Source: Actinomycetes bacterium
GTDB taxonomy: Bacteria; Actinomycetota; Coriobacteriia; Coriobacteriales; Eggerthellaceae
Direction of reading: 5' to 3'
DNA: 64,000 bases
NCBI GenBank assembly: GCA_023394615.1
Contig: JAEXAI010000016.1
Coordinates: forward strand, 310,001-374,000
Shown: one piece after another, positions 44,400 through 53,012 of the stretch
How the letters are laid out: each line of letters starts with the position of its first letter
Numbering within the stretch: position 1 is the stretch's first letter
Translations under genes and position numbers: made by a program
The notes under the pieces: model-generated
What the model saw: the letters and a program-made list of their open reading frames with translations, nothing else
What the model was told of the DNA's origin: nothing
The model's database searches: none

Positions 44400-45470
44400 A
44401 TGGCCACAACACAGGAGCCAAATGGCACATGGAGCGTGCAGGCGTGGTATCGCGACTACTACGGCAAGCGCAGACACAAGACCAAGCGCGGCTTTGCGAG
44501 CAACGCAGAAGCACGGCGCTGGGAAGACGAATTCTTAACCACGCAGGGCACGGACATGGACATGACCATGGATGCCTTCGTAAAGATCTACGAGAAGGAC
44601 ATCCGCCCTCGCATCAGGGAAAATACATGGTACACCAAGGAATCCATCATCGAGAACAGCATCCTGCCGTATTTTGGGCGTATGCGCATGGGTGAGATTG
44701 ATGGTACCGACGTGATGCGCTGGCAAAACCAGATGATGACCAAGGCAGGCAGGAGCGGCAAACCGTATTCGCCTACGTATCTGCGCACCATTAACAACCA
44801 GCTTTCTGCCATCTTCAATCACGCTGTGCGCTACTACGATTTACCTAAGAGCCCTTGCATAAAGACGGCAAAGATTGGCAGCAAGAAGGGCGGCGAGATG
44901 CTGTTTTGGACTAAGCGGGAATACAACGCCTTCGCCGATGCCGTTATGGACAAGCCCGAGGCCTTCCACGCCTTCGAGATTTTGTACTGGTGCGGCCTGC
45001 GATTAGGCGAGATGCTGGCGCTCACACCTGCCGACTTCGACTTCGAGGAAAACACGCTGTCGGTGACGAAATCCTACCAGCGACTCAAAGGGCGTGATGT
45101 GATAACCGATCCCAAGACACCTAAATCGGTGCGAAACGTTGCCCTGCCCCGTTTTGTTGCAGATGAAATGCGTGAATACATTGAGCTGGAAGCAATTGCA
45201 CCAGACGAGCGCGTCTTTGGCTTTACCAAGCACTTCTTGGCACATGAGATGGACCGCGGTTGCAGGGTGTCTGGTGTGAAGCGCATACGTGTGCACGACC
45301 TGCGCCACTCCCACGTGTCGCTGCTTATAGATATGGGCTTTTCTGCCGTAGGCATTGCTGAGCGCATGGGCCACGAAAGTACCGATATCACCTTCCGCTA
45401 TGCGCACCTGTTCCCCGACAAGCAAAACGAGATGGCACGCGCTTTGGATGCCGATTGGAGGAGTGCCTAA
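44400..45470 (+). CDS. Tyrosine recombinase/integrase
   Basis: 356 aa. An N-terminal AP2-like arm-binding domain (GTWSVQAWYRDYYGKRRHKT), core-binding SAM-like domain (about 55-150), and catalytic domain with Arg201 (CGLRLGE), His299-x-x-Arg302 (HDLRH), His325 (MGHES) and nucleophile Tyr334. All catalytic residues are intact. The ATG at 44400 has GAGG 9 nt upstream. Its last base pairs with the next gene's ATG (TAATG). Would catalyse integration at the guaA 3' end, inferred from position. Confidence 0.92.
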   Translation: MATTQEPNGTWSVQAWYRDYYGKRRHKTKRGFASNAEARRWEDEFLTTQGTDMDMTMDAFVKIYEKDIRPRIRENTWYTKESIIENSILPYFGRMRMGEIDGTDVMRWQNQMMTKAGRSGKPYSPTYLRTINNQLSAIFNHAVRYYDLPKSPCIKTAKIGSKKGGEMLFWTKREYNAFADAVMDKPEAFHAFEILYWCGLRLGEMLALTPADFDFEENTLSVTKSYQRLKGRDVITDPKTPKSVRNVALPRFVADEMREYIELEAIAPDERVFGFTKHFLAHEMDRGCRVSGVKRIRVHDLRHSHVSLLIDMGFSAVGIAERMGHESTDITFRYAHLFPDKQNEMARALDADWRSA

Positions 45471-45838
45471 TGTCTTGTCCAAACGATGCGCGGCAACGAT
45501 GCGTAACGGTGTCGTTTAGGGTGTCGCCCGAGCAAGCCCAGCACCTTGATGTACTGGTGGCCGCAAGCGGCATGACCAAGCAAGACTACATCATGGCCAA
45601 GCTTGCCGACGAGACTGTGGTGGTGCAACCCAGCACAAAGGTCTACAAGGCGCTTAAAAACGTCATGCATGACATTTACCTAGAACTAACGCGCATACAC
45701 ACCGGTTGTGCGTTAGATAAGCGCACAGCGGCGCTGGTTGCGCTGCTGGCGGGTGAGTTCATCGGCTTTGGCGGTGGCAGCACCGCTGCCAACATCGAAA
45801 CGGAAGCTGTAAAGATCAACGAGATGGGACGTGATTAA
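45470..45838 (+). CDS. Ribbon-helix-helix / MobC-like small protein
   Basis: 122 aa. CVTVSFRVSPEQAQHLDVLV is a typical ribbon-helix-helix or relaxosome-accessory start, followed by ASGMTKQDYIMAKL and a helical C-terminus. Translationally coupled to the integrase (TAATG), with GGAGG upstream. Could help DNA processing or regulate the integrase; no close family can be named. Confidence 0.55.
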   Translation: MSCPNDARQRCVTVSFRVSPEQAQHLDVLVAASGMTKQDYIMAKLADETVVVQPSTKVYKALKNVMHDIYLELTRIHTGCALDKRTAALVALLAGEFIGFGGGSTAANIETEAVKINEMGRD

Positions 45839-45839
45839 C

Positions 45840-45920
45840 GTGAAGATACTTGTTGCAATCCTCAAAGGTACCCTGGCATTCTTTGCTTGGCTCTTCCACG
45901 CAGTATTTCGCTGGATGTAG
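45840..45920 (+). CDS. Micropeptide, 26-aa hydrophobic
   Basis: GTG start directly after the preceding stop; reads MKILVAILKGTLAFFAWLFH and ends AVFRWM: one short membrane helix with basic ends. SD is weak (GGGA). It immediately abuts the convergent zinc-finger nuclease stop. Real expression is unproven. Confidence 0.35.
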   Translation: MKILVAILKGTLAFFAWLFHAVFRWM

Positions 45921-47654
45921 TCAGTTCGCAAGTCCATTCAGCCACGACTTTATAGTATTAATCGTATGGTCAGGACGTGGCGCCAAGGAATTAACCCGAA
46001 GCTCGTAATAATGCGCGTCACAAATGTCGAGTTTTGGTAAATCATCTTCTCTAAGGCGACACACGACATAGCCGGCAGCTAAAAGCTCCTCGCTTTTTCG
46101 TTTGTCTGTCTCAATTTTTTCGCCATGCCAATGAGCACCATCGTACTCAATAGCAATATTGCGACCTTCATAGCTAACAAGTATGTCAACGATCCATGGA
46201 TACGTAAATGCCTTATTTTCTAGCCGCGCACCAGATCGCGCATTACCGAATATCTGTCTAGCGGCTTCAAAGTGTTCAAGCTCAATTTTTGATTTTCCAC
46301 TGTCGCGACACTCTGGACATCCGCCGCCCTTGGTTCTTGATTGCATTGTTGCTTGCCAGCGATGGTTCGGGTTATTACTGCATATCCATTTAGGCACGAA
46401 AGATAGGCCGGCATGTGGTCTGGTGCTCCAAGGACTGATTGGATTTGTTGGGTCCCACTCAGCTGCGAGAGAAGGGTACTCCCAAGCAAGCGAGTCCCAT
46501 ATTTTGTTGCACTTTGGGCAGGTATTTCCCCTGGTTTTATACTGACGACTCTGTGGCGTTGCCGACCATTTGTGCCCACATGCCGAGCAAACCCAAAAGG
46601 CCTCATGCTTGTTATCTCCTGTTATGTTTTCAGGAGTCCATTCACCGTTTCGTTGATAATCCCACTCAGCAGCCAACTGTGGATTCGAGTCAGCTAAAAA
46701 TGCCTTGTGTTCGCGGTTCCACTGCCTCGTCTTGGCCGCCTGGCAAGCAGGACAACCGTTTCTCAGGTAGGTATATGGAAAAGCTGAAGGATGGTGACCA
46801 TTTTCACATTTGAATCGATATTGTCCATCACCTGGTCCCATACCCATCCAGCCGGTTGGATAGACCATTGTTTCATAAGGACTGCGCTCATCATCCCACA
46901 CAGCCAATAATTCCGGTATGTCTGAAACAGGCGTTTTTTTGTATCGTCCAATCTCTTCGTTAAACTCTTCCTTTTTTCTATGAGCGCACTGTGGACAGGA
47001 GGGTTTGTTTTTGCCGGCCATTTCGTAGATTTTCGCCTCAAATTCAAGAGAACATTCAGGGCATCTCCACTGCACGACTTTTCGAGACTGACGTGTTACC
47101 GACGCAAACAATTGCTCCTCATTTAAGTCATGCGCCCACCATTCCAAACAAGGCTCCTGCGACTCACAAAGAAGATGCGACTCACTTTTTTTATAAGGCG
47201 AACTAGATTTCGGGTGAGACTGACACGAACATCCCCAAGAAAGATCACCACGTCTTTCGACTGATTGCCTGCCGCAATGCGTGCATTTCACGATATAGAG
47301 TTCTTCACCAGGTTTGTCCTGATCGAGAAAATCCACAAGCTCGTAGCCATCCTTTTCCACGAGGCTTTTTGCTTCACTACGTGAAATATGGTTATGGGAA
47401 GAATAATTAGGCGCTTGAGAAAACCAGCGGCGCCATTGACATACCTTGCAAACAGGTTCACTGCTCGAGGCGCCGTCCTTAATAAAGCGGATCCTATAGT
47501 GAGCCTGTGTATGACAAGTTTTACATTCAGTTAGCAGCCAGGTTGTTTGGGGATAAGTCTTTGTTGAGTCATAGGGTTCTGCAAGAATAAGACCTACCTT
47601 GTCCAAGATAGAATCAATTTCTTCTTTTGTACGATAGGCTTTTCTAGGCATCAT
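45921..47654 (-). CDS. Zinc-finger-array protein with Vsr-like PD-(D/E)xK nuclease domain
   Basis: 577 aa. About six treble-clef/zinc-ribbon modules, each with paired CxxC or CxNGH: CKTCH/CKVCQ (44-72), CTHCG (124), CPECS/CPQCA (198-223), CENGHHP/CPAC (283-304), CSACGHKW/CPKC (356-382), CSNNPNHRW/CPEC (425-449). Modules 4-6 share the LAAEWD...TP...W/C pattern of DUF4379-like repeats. Residues 455-577 form a nuclease-like domain with Asp490, Glu503-x-Asp505 and His508 (WIVDILV; IAIEYDGAHWH). The architecture suggests a DNA- or RNA-recognising endonuclease in defence or anti-competition; function is inferred. Start could be either of two adjacent ATGs; SD is weak. Confidence 0.65.
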   Translation of the reverse strand: MMPRKAYRTKEEIDSILDKVGLILAEPYDSTKTYPQTTWLLTECKTCHTQAHYRIRFIKDGASSSEPVCKVCQWRRWFSQAPNYSSHNHISRSEAKSLVEKDGYELVDFLDQDKPGEELYIVKCTHCGRQSVERRGDLSWGCSCQSHPKSSSPYKKSESHLLCESQEPCLEWWAHDLNEEQLFASVTRQSRKVVQWRCPECSLEFEAKIYEMAGKNKPSCPQCAHRKKEEFNEEIGRYKKTPVSDIPELLAVWDDERSPYETMVYPTGWMGMGPGDGQYRFKCENGHHPSAFPYTYLRNGCPACQAAKTRQWNREHKAFLADSNPQLAAEWDYQRNGEWTPENITGDNKHEAFWVCSACGHKWSATPQSRQYKTRGNTCPKCNKIWDSLAWEYPSLAAEWDPTNPISPWSTRPHAGLSFVPKWICSNNPNHRWQATMQSRTKGGGCPECRDSGKSKIELEHFEAARQIFGNARSGARLENKAFTYPWIVDILVSYEGRNIAIEYDGAHWHGEKIETDKRKSEELLAAGYVVCRLREDDLPKLDICDAHYYELRVNSLAPRPDHTINTIKSWLNGLAN

Positions 47655-47746
47655 TCACCGACTTATAGTTTGCTCCCTGCAATTCATTGCAGGATCATGT
47701 ATCACTTCCCAGTGTTTCTTTACAGTATAGGTGAAGCGCTGTTTGC

Positions 47747-48058
47747 CTACTGCTTCGGTTCCGGCAGCTCTGCGCATATGGCTGCAACCAGCTCAGCTAT
47801 ACGCTGCTTGTCTTCAACGTTAACGGCCAACATGGGCTTTACCCCCTCGTAGGGCAGCTGATAGTCGGCATCGGGTAACAGGCGCTTGGCGGTGTCGGTA
47901 GGCTTTACCAGGAAGCGGTCGTCATAGATTCCCCCAAACACTTTGCCCTGTGCATACAGCACATATTCGCCCATCATTTTGCGATGGCTAACATCAGGCA
48001 CCTGCACCAGCAAGTCCAGCACGTAGGCCAAGTAATCTTCGCTTGATGCCACGGGCAC
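47747..48058 (-). CDS. TfoX/Sxy N-terminal domain protein
   Basis: 103 aa, single TfoX_N domain: SHRKMMGEYVLYAQGKVFGG and YDDRFLVKPTDTAKRLLP are typical. Family members include the competence regulator TfoX, but stand-alone N-domains have no assigned role. The start is GTG (48058); a second GTG lies two codons on. A run of eight C (48060-48067, G8 on the coding strand) forms the SD region, so slippage could alter expression. Confidence 0.75.
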   Translation of the reverse strand: MPVASSEDYLAYVLDLLVQVPDVSHRKMMGEYVLYAQGKVFGGIYDDRFLVKPTDTAKRLLPDADYQLPYEGVKPMLAVNVEDKQRIAELVAAICAELPEPKQ

Positions 48059-48380
48059 GCCCCCCCCTTCAATCCCATACTCCGCTGCATGATAAGTATA
48101 GCCGCAGGCACAGGAGCATCTTCGTTGTTGCTACATGTTTACCACCTACATTGCTGCGCACCCAATGGCGCCCTCTTGAACTCTACAGACTCACCCAGAA
48201 CCCGGCTCTGCACGCAAGGGTCGCAAAAACTTTTTGGGGTCTTTGGTACGCAATGCCAAAAACTCAAGCGCTACGCGTTTTGCTTTTACCCCTTGCATTT
48301 GGCCGGAACCCAGGTGGCCTTCGAGTCACAAGGTTCGCTCATAAGGGATGCGAGCCAAAACAATGTAGGAGGTCATCACC
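48059..48380. other. 322-bp gap before YraN-like gene
   Basis: Upstream of both divergent small genes. It contains the G8/C8 tract at 48060-48067 and a long GC-rich stretch. No consensus promoter, tRNA or coding sequence is recognised; the plus-strand SD AGGAGG lies at its right end. Confidence 0.4.
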
Positions 48381-48749
48381 ATGAAAGCAAACACCAACGA
48401 AAAGGCACTGCGCGGTATCCGTACTTTCTTGCAGCGTCGCGACATGGAAATTGTCGAAGACGGTTGGGCCCACGGCAAGGACAAAATCGACTTCGTGGTC
48501 CGCGATGAGGACGAGCTGGTCTTCGTAGCCACCACCATTCGAGACAACGAAGGCACTGGCCTAGGAACTGAAACGCTCGACCGCAAGATGTTCGAGCGCA
48601 TCGCCGCAGCCTACTTGGCAGAGCGCCTTGACACGCCCGAAGGCACCGTCCGGTTCGACATCGTGACCATGCTGATACTGGGCGAAAATAAAGCTCTTCT
48701 TCGCCACCACCGTAACGCGCTTGGCGTGGACAGCAACGACCTCGGCTAG
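48381..48749 (+). CDS. YraN/UPF0102-like putative nuclease-fold protein
   Basis: 122 aa. GIRTFLQRRDMEIVEDGW, KIDFVVRDEDELVFVATT and RFDIVTMLIL follow the pattern of UPF0102 (YraN), a restriction-endonuclease-like fold, with Asp in IDFVV; the expected E-x-K reads VATT here, so the catalytic lysine site is not conserved. AGGAGG lies 8 nt before the ATG. Known YraN genes are near rnhB, not here, so this is an element-borne relative, possibly a non-catalytic partner. Confidence 0.6.
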   Translation: MKANTNEKALRGIRTFLQRRDMEIVEDGWAHGKDKIDFVVRDEDELVFVATTIRDNEGTGLGTETLDRKMFERIAAAYLAERLDTPEGTVRFDIVTMLILGENKALLRHHRNALGVDSNDLG

Positions 48750-48760
48750 CCACTTAAGCG

Positions 48761-48790
48761 GGCGGAGGCTCCCGAAAGAGAGCTTCCGCC
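48761..48790 (+). terminator. Hairpin after YraN-like gene
   Basis: GGCGGAGGCTC (48761-48771) and GAGCTTCCGCC (48780-48790) form an 11-bp stem with one wobble and an 8-nt loop. The following bases are C-rich rather than T-rich, so termination strength is uncertain. Confidence 0.5.
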
Positions 48791-48884
48791 TAACCCCCCG
48801 ATAATGCCAAACAAGCACTTCCACTCTCTCAATAAGACCATGCTAGGCAAGTGTGCCGCGAATCTCGCTATATACGTTAAATCC

Positions 48885-49208
48885 CTAATTCTTCGATTCT
48901 TCGGAGACTTTGTCCTGTGTTACGCTTTGCTTGTTGGCCTCAAACCAAGAAGCGTCTAGTTTATTGCATGTATCCTTCAAAATTTTCTCTACGGTTGTGT
49001 ATATATGCGACGCTTGAGGGCTGAGATTTTCGCAAGGGCCGATTAACTCGTACTTCGGAATTCCCTCTAACCCTTTAAAAAAACACTCATAGAACTGCTT
49101 TGAACTGAACGATAAATCCTGCTTACTAATCTCGAAACTGCCGCTTTTATCGAGGATTTCGAAACAATATGTCTTGTCTGATTCAGTAAATCTAATTTGC
49201 TTTTTCAT
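48885..49208 (-). CDS. Hypothetical small protein coupled to PHP-ATPase
   Basis: 107 aa, mixed charge, no membrane segment or motif; begins MKKQIRFTESDKTYCFEILD. I do not recognise it. It overlaps the end of the PHP-ATPase gene by 17 bp and has AGGA 9 nt upstream inside that gene, so it is translationally coupled and probably a dedicated partner or regulator. Confidence 0.6.
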   Translation of the reverse strand: MKKQIRFTESDKTYCFEILDKSGSFEISKQDLSFSSKQFYECFFKGLEGIPKYELIGPCENLSPQASHIYTTVEKILKDTCNKLDASWFEANKQSVTQDKVSEESKN

Positions 49209-51573
49209 ATCGCTTCATCCTCTTTCTAATTGTATCTAGTCCGCCATCAATGTTTTCTGCCACGACCTCGAGTATCGAGTATTCAGGTGATTCATATTCG
49301 AGAGCACCGCTCCTGATATATAGCCCGTTATCCTTCTGTCCAATGAATACAACATTATCAACATCAAGATTCACGATGAACTGAGGGTTATGCGTGACAA
49401 GTATCACCTGGCGCGCGCTTGCGATTTCTCTAAACTCCCCAAGAACTGACTCCTTAATTGCTTTTTGAGAAATCTGATCTTCTGGCTGGTCGACGATATA
49501 AATGCCCTCACCAACACCTCGATCAGCCATGAGCGCAAAGTACATCTGCGCGTTATAGCCCCGAGACAATTCATCGAAAACATCATCCTTTTCTCGGATA
49601 ATTGATTTTCCTTGCTGTAAGCACGAATCAACCTGCAACTCTATCTTGTCTCTCAGCACAGCTATGGGGTCATCTTCATCGTCTGGGTAATTCTTAATTG
49701 CGCTTCGGATGTCGTCGCTGTCAGAGAGCAATGTGTCCAGGACGGCATTAGCCTTGGTTACCTTGTCCACGATGTCTCTTAGGAGCTTTACTGAGATTGA
49801 GTGTGTGCTTAATTTTGAGACAAAGAGTAAGTTACCTACGGGATTCGTTTTCGGCACAATCTCTAATTCCTCAAAATCAAAGCTAAACTCACGCAGCGCG
49901 TGTTCCGAACGAACGGCCTCTGCAACGGCTGATGCAACTGACTCGATGGACAGCAGGAAAGCATTCTGCGCTTTCTGCGCGTCAGTGATGATTTGGCTCT
50001 GAACGTTTTCTTGTTCAGATATTGCGTCATTAATCTTATTAGCAATTAATGATTCAAGCTTGCCTCGATTTACTACAGCGTCGTGACGTGTTTTTATTCG
50101 TTCTAGAGCCGCTATTGAGATTTCCACGTCCTTCCTATCTTCTTCGAATACAGCATCCTCATGAAGTGTAAGAAGGTTTCCTAATTGAACAGTTAAACCG
50201 GAAACTGCCTCGATAAGCTTATTATGGGGCGTAATATCCTCAAGCTTTATATCTTTGTTATAGCTAATGCTTTCGGGTGCCTCCAACAATGGAAGAGCCG
50301 GAAGCGACACATCAAAAAGGCTCCTTAGTGCCTCTTGGTGGACGATTGATTTCCCTAAAGCCTTAAAATATAACTCGAATTGACCCATTGCAAAATTTCT
50401 AAAAGGCATCGAATCTATGTCCTCAGGAAAATGCCTTAGGAGTTCATTTTTTGCTTTTCCACGAGTAAGTCCTTCAAAGTTTTTTCTAATCGAATCTTGG
50501 CCGTCGTATTGAAGTATCTGATCAGAAGAAAGTGAACTTCGCATCACAACGTTCTTTGATGCTAGATATCTCTCCTGCCCTTTTTCGACCGTTGTAGTTA
50601 TGCCCTCATACCCAACTAGAGCGTTTAGCAAAGAAGACTTCCCAATTGAGTTATCTCCAATAATTGCATTAATTCCAGGGGAGAGCGGAATCGAGTACTC
50701 AACACCCTCAAGGGAAACGTTTATCGAAGGCAGCACTTTCGTCGACCCACTAAAGAAGCTGGGCACGGTCTTAATCCTTGAATTATCCGTCACAGCCATC
50801 GCTAAGCCCTTAAAAGTGGGAAGACACTTCAGATACGAATAGGATAAATCATCGGCTTTGCCAGGCTCATAAGCAGGGTATACGCTCCAGTCGTGACAGT
50901 CCGAACCAGTGATAAATCTAAGTCTTTCCATCTGGTCTTTCGAGTATGCATAGTGTTTGTTGAATAATTCATGACGTCTGCTCTTATATTCATACGCTTC
51001 AAAGTATTCCATGAAAAGGAATTCATTAAAAAGCTTGCTTCCAACACCACTTGCGTCGTTGGCTCTTGGATACTTAGATGACGGCGATTCTTTCTGATGC
51101 GCTATAGCGATGATATCCAATCCAATTTCGTGAATAATCGACCAGTACTCCTTTTCGCTAAATGCCGACCCGCGATCATAGTTTGGCCGACCATTCTTGA
51201 GAGCCAAAACCTCTCCGATTGTTTTCACTTGCTCAGAGTTGGCATCGTTAAACAGCGTAACGATATGAACATGCTTCTCACCCTTTTCTGTGTCAAAGCA
51301 AACCGTAAACTCGACCCCAGGAAAAACTCGAAGGAGATGTTCGGAACTGGTAGCTCGTGTTCTCAAGATGTCATACAGGTTAAAATCGAATGCGTCATGA
51401 TCCGTAATAGCAATCATGTTGACCTTATTACTTTCGAGTCGCGTCATCAAAATATCGATGTTTTCCGGAGTACAGCCCTTAACCTTCTGTCCGTCTTTAT
51501 GACTCGACATTGCTGAATGTATATGGAAATCGACCTTTAGTGGTCGCTCCACAATTCGACCCGTATTTACCAT
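49192..51573 (-). CDS. PHP phosphoesterase-SMC/ABC-type ATPase fusion
   Basis: 793 aa. Residues 10-265 are a PHP domain with metal ligands His17-x-His19 (DFHIHS), Asp58-His59 (TDHD), Glu88, His159 and Asp225/His227 (SDCHDW). Residues 280-793 form an ABC/SMC-like ATPase: Walker A GDNSIGKS (306-313), long central coiled segments (about 440-670), Walker B VDQPED (694-699), H-loop His728 (THNPQF). This layout resembles PHP-ATPase proteins of the kind annotated TrlF-like and defence-linked OLD/Septu ATPases; a nuclease or phosphoesterase gated by ATP is inferred. It lies downstream of the methyltransferase cluster by 135 bp. Start ATG 51573; SD weak. Confidence 0.75.
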   Translation of the reverse strand: MVNTGRIVERPLKVDFHIHSAMSSHKDGQKVKGCTPENIDILMTRLESNKVNMIAITDHDAFDFNLYDILRTRATSSEHLLRVFPGVEFTVCFDTEKGEKHVHIVTLFNDANSEQVKTIGEVLALKNGRPNYDRGSAFSEKEYWSIIHEIGLDIIAIAHQKESPSSKYPRANDASGVGSKLFNEFLFMEYFEAYEYKSRRHELFNKHYAYSKDQMERLRFITGSDCHDWSVYPAYEPGKADDLSYSYLKCLPTFKGLAMAVTDNSRIKTVPSFFSGSTKVLPSINVSLEGVEYSIPLSPGINAIIGDNSIGKSSLLNALVGYEGITTTVEKGQERYLASKNVVMRSSLSSDQILQYDGQDSIRKNFEGLTRGKAKNELLRHFPEDIDSMPFRNFAMGQFELYFKALGKSIVHQEALRSLFDVSLPALPLLEAPESISYNKDIKLEDITPHNKLIEAVSGLTVQLGNLLTLHEDAVFEEDRKDVEISIAALERIKTRHDAVVNRGKLESLIANKINDAISEQENVQSQIITDAQKAQNAFLLSIESVASAVAEAVRSEHALREFSFDFEELEIVPKTNPVGNLLFVSKLSTHSISVKLLRDIVDKVTKANAVLDTLLSDSDDIRSAIKNYPDDEDDPIAVLRDKIELQVDSCLQQGKSIIREKDDVFDELSRGYNAQMYFALMADRGVGEGIYIVDQPEDQISQKAIKESVLGEFREIASARQVILVTHNPQFIVNLDVDNVVFIGQKDNGLYIRSGALEYESPEYSILEVVAENIDGGLDTIRKRMKRYEKAN

Positions 51574-51708
51574 GTGCTTAGCCTAACTGAAGCAAATAAA
51601 ATAGTTGTTCCCGAGCAACGTCTTAATTACTAAAGAGTCGTCTCTCGAGCTTCTTGCAAAAAGCCTGTTCTTCATCACAGAATGTCCTGCATGCCGCCAT
51701 AGTGTTAT

Positions 51709-53010
51709 TCACTTAAAATTCCGCTTTATAATCTTGGTTACATCCTCAACCCAACGGTCACATGGCTCGTCGATTGGCGCAACATCGGTTCGTTCCTGTG
51801 TCAACGATTCAACAAGCGCAGTAACCCACGCCTCTGCAAGACTGTCCTTGTCGGCTACTGGGTTCATCCTGCACTGATAATCAATCCAATCATGAAGGCT
51901 TAGCACTTGAACATCCGTATTAAACAACAAAGATATTTCATTCATCTTATCTTTAATATCATCGCGCATATCAGGCTGAATATTAGTAATAAAACCCGCA
52001 ACTGAGACTTTAGGAGAAGTTTCAAGCTTATCCGCTAATTCGTTTAACTCATCGCGTAGATACTCTTTTCCATACTTGGCGTCCCAAGACTCTAGAATAT
52101 CGCGGCCGTCTTTTAGCTCGATATCACCAACATTGCCATGCTTTTTATTAGCGGATCGCATTTGCGATAAAGGCTCCAGCGGCTCATAAGCGTATTCCAA
52201 ATCCCTCAGCGCCTGCATAAACGCATGGATTACAATCTCAAATGCACGCGCTGGATAGCTGGTCGTATCCAAAAAAGCGCGCATAGCGCGCTCCGTTTTT
52301 AGCATAGTTATATCATTTGCTTTTCTGAGAGAGTCTAGGGCGCTTTCGCACTGGTTTTTAAACGCATCCGATTTATTCAATAAAAGAGAGAGTAGGTATT
52401 CAAGGCCGTCTTTGGCTGGTATTTCGTTATTTTCCAACTTAGTCACTAAGTCAAGCCACTCCTCGCGAGGGCCCTGAAGCTGTGCTTTATAGATTTTTGA
52501 ATAGGGATAGTTTTCGGCCAAAGTTCGAGTCATCATTGCTCCATCAGCGTTTAGTTTTAACAACCCCGATTCTCTTAAAAAGGGAGTAACATAGTCGGCG
52601 TCTAGTTTTCTCATTGATACTCCTTCTCGCCATGAAAAGGAGTTTCTCTGATTGCTACTCTTATGAAGCCTTACGCACTGTTCTGGGCAGATTGCCTTAA
52701 TTGACATCTGCATAACAGCCACAGCAACGAGCCCTCTACCAAAGTTACCCGTGATGCCTTCAGCTATGCTATTTAGTAATTCACAGTCTTCTGCGTCTAA
52801 ATTATCGCCAATACCTTCATTTCGTACAGTTTCAAGCACTGCAGGCAAAAACCCATCGTCAAAAGCTGATCGAATGCGATCATAGCGCTGCTTTGCTTCT
52901 TCGCTTTGAAGACCTTCATCAAACTCCGATACTATTCCACCTTCATACAAAATGCTTTTGTCTTTGTAAACATCAAGATGTACTGCGCTGTAGCGCACCT
53001 CTCCATCCAT
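51709..53010 (-). CDS. Unknown protein paired with C5 methyltransferase, candidate restriction endonuclease
   Basis: 433 aa, soluble. The N-terminal half looks helical (RNSFSWREGVSMRKLDADYV; MTRTLAENYPYSKIYKAQLQ). The C-terminal part has GDIELKDGRDILESWDAKYG around 308-328, which could be a PD-(D/E)xK core (Asp, Asp-x-Lys), followed by hydrophobic strands VSVAGFITNI and DVQVLSLHDWI. Its ATG is 2 bp after the methyltransferase stop, the classical type II restriction-modification layout. The SacI-like RE group is one possible relative; I cannot establish homology by eye. Confidence 0.5.
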   Translation of the reverse strand: MDGEVRYSAVHLDVYKDKSILYEGGIVSEFDEGLQSEEAKQRYDRIRSAFDDGFLPAVLETVRNEGIGDNLDAEDCELLNSIAEGITGNFGRGLVAVAVMQMSIKAICPEQCVRLHKSSNQRNSFSWREGVSMRKLDADYVTPFLRESGLLKLNADGAMMTRTLAENYPYSKIYKAQLQGPREEWLDLVTKLENNEIPAKDGLEYLLSLLLNKSDAFKNQCESALDSLRKANDITMLKTERAMRAFLDTTSYPARAFEIVIHAFMQALRDLEYAYEPLEPLSQMRSANKKHGNVGDIELKDGRDILESWDAKYGKEYLRDELNELADKLETSPKVSVAGFITNIQPDMRDDIKDKMNEISLLFNTDVQVLSLHDWIDYQCRMNPVADKDSLAEAWVTALVESLTQERTDVAPIDEPCDRWVEDVTKIIKRNFK

Positions 53011-53012
53011 AC

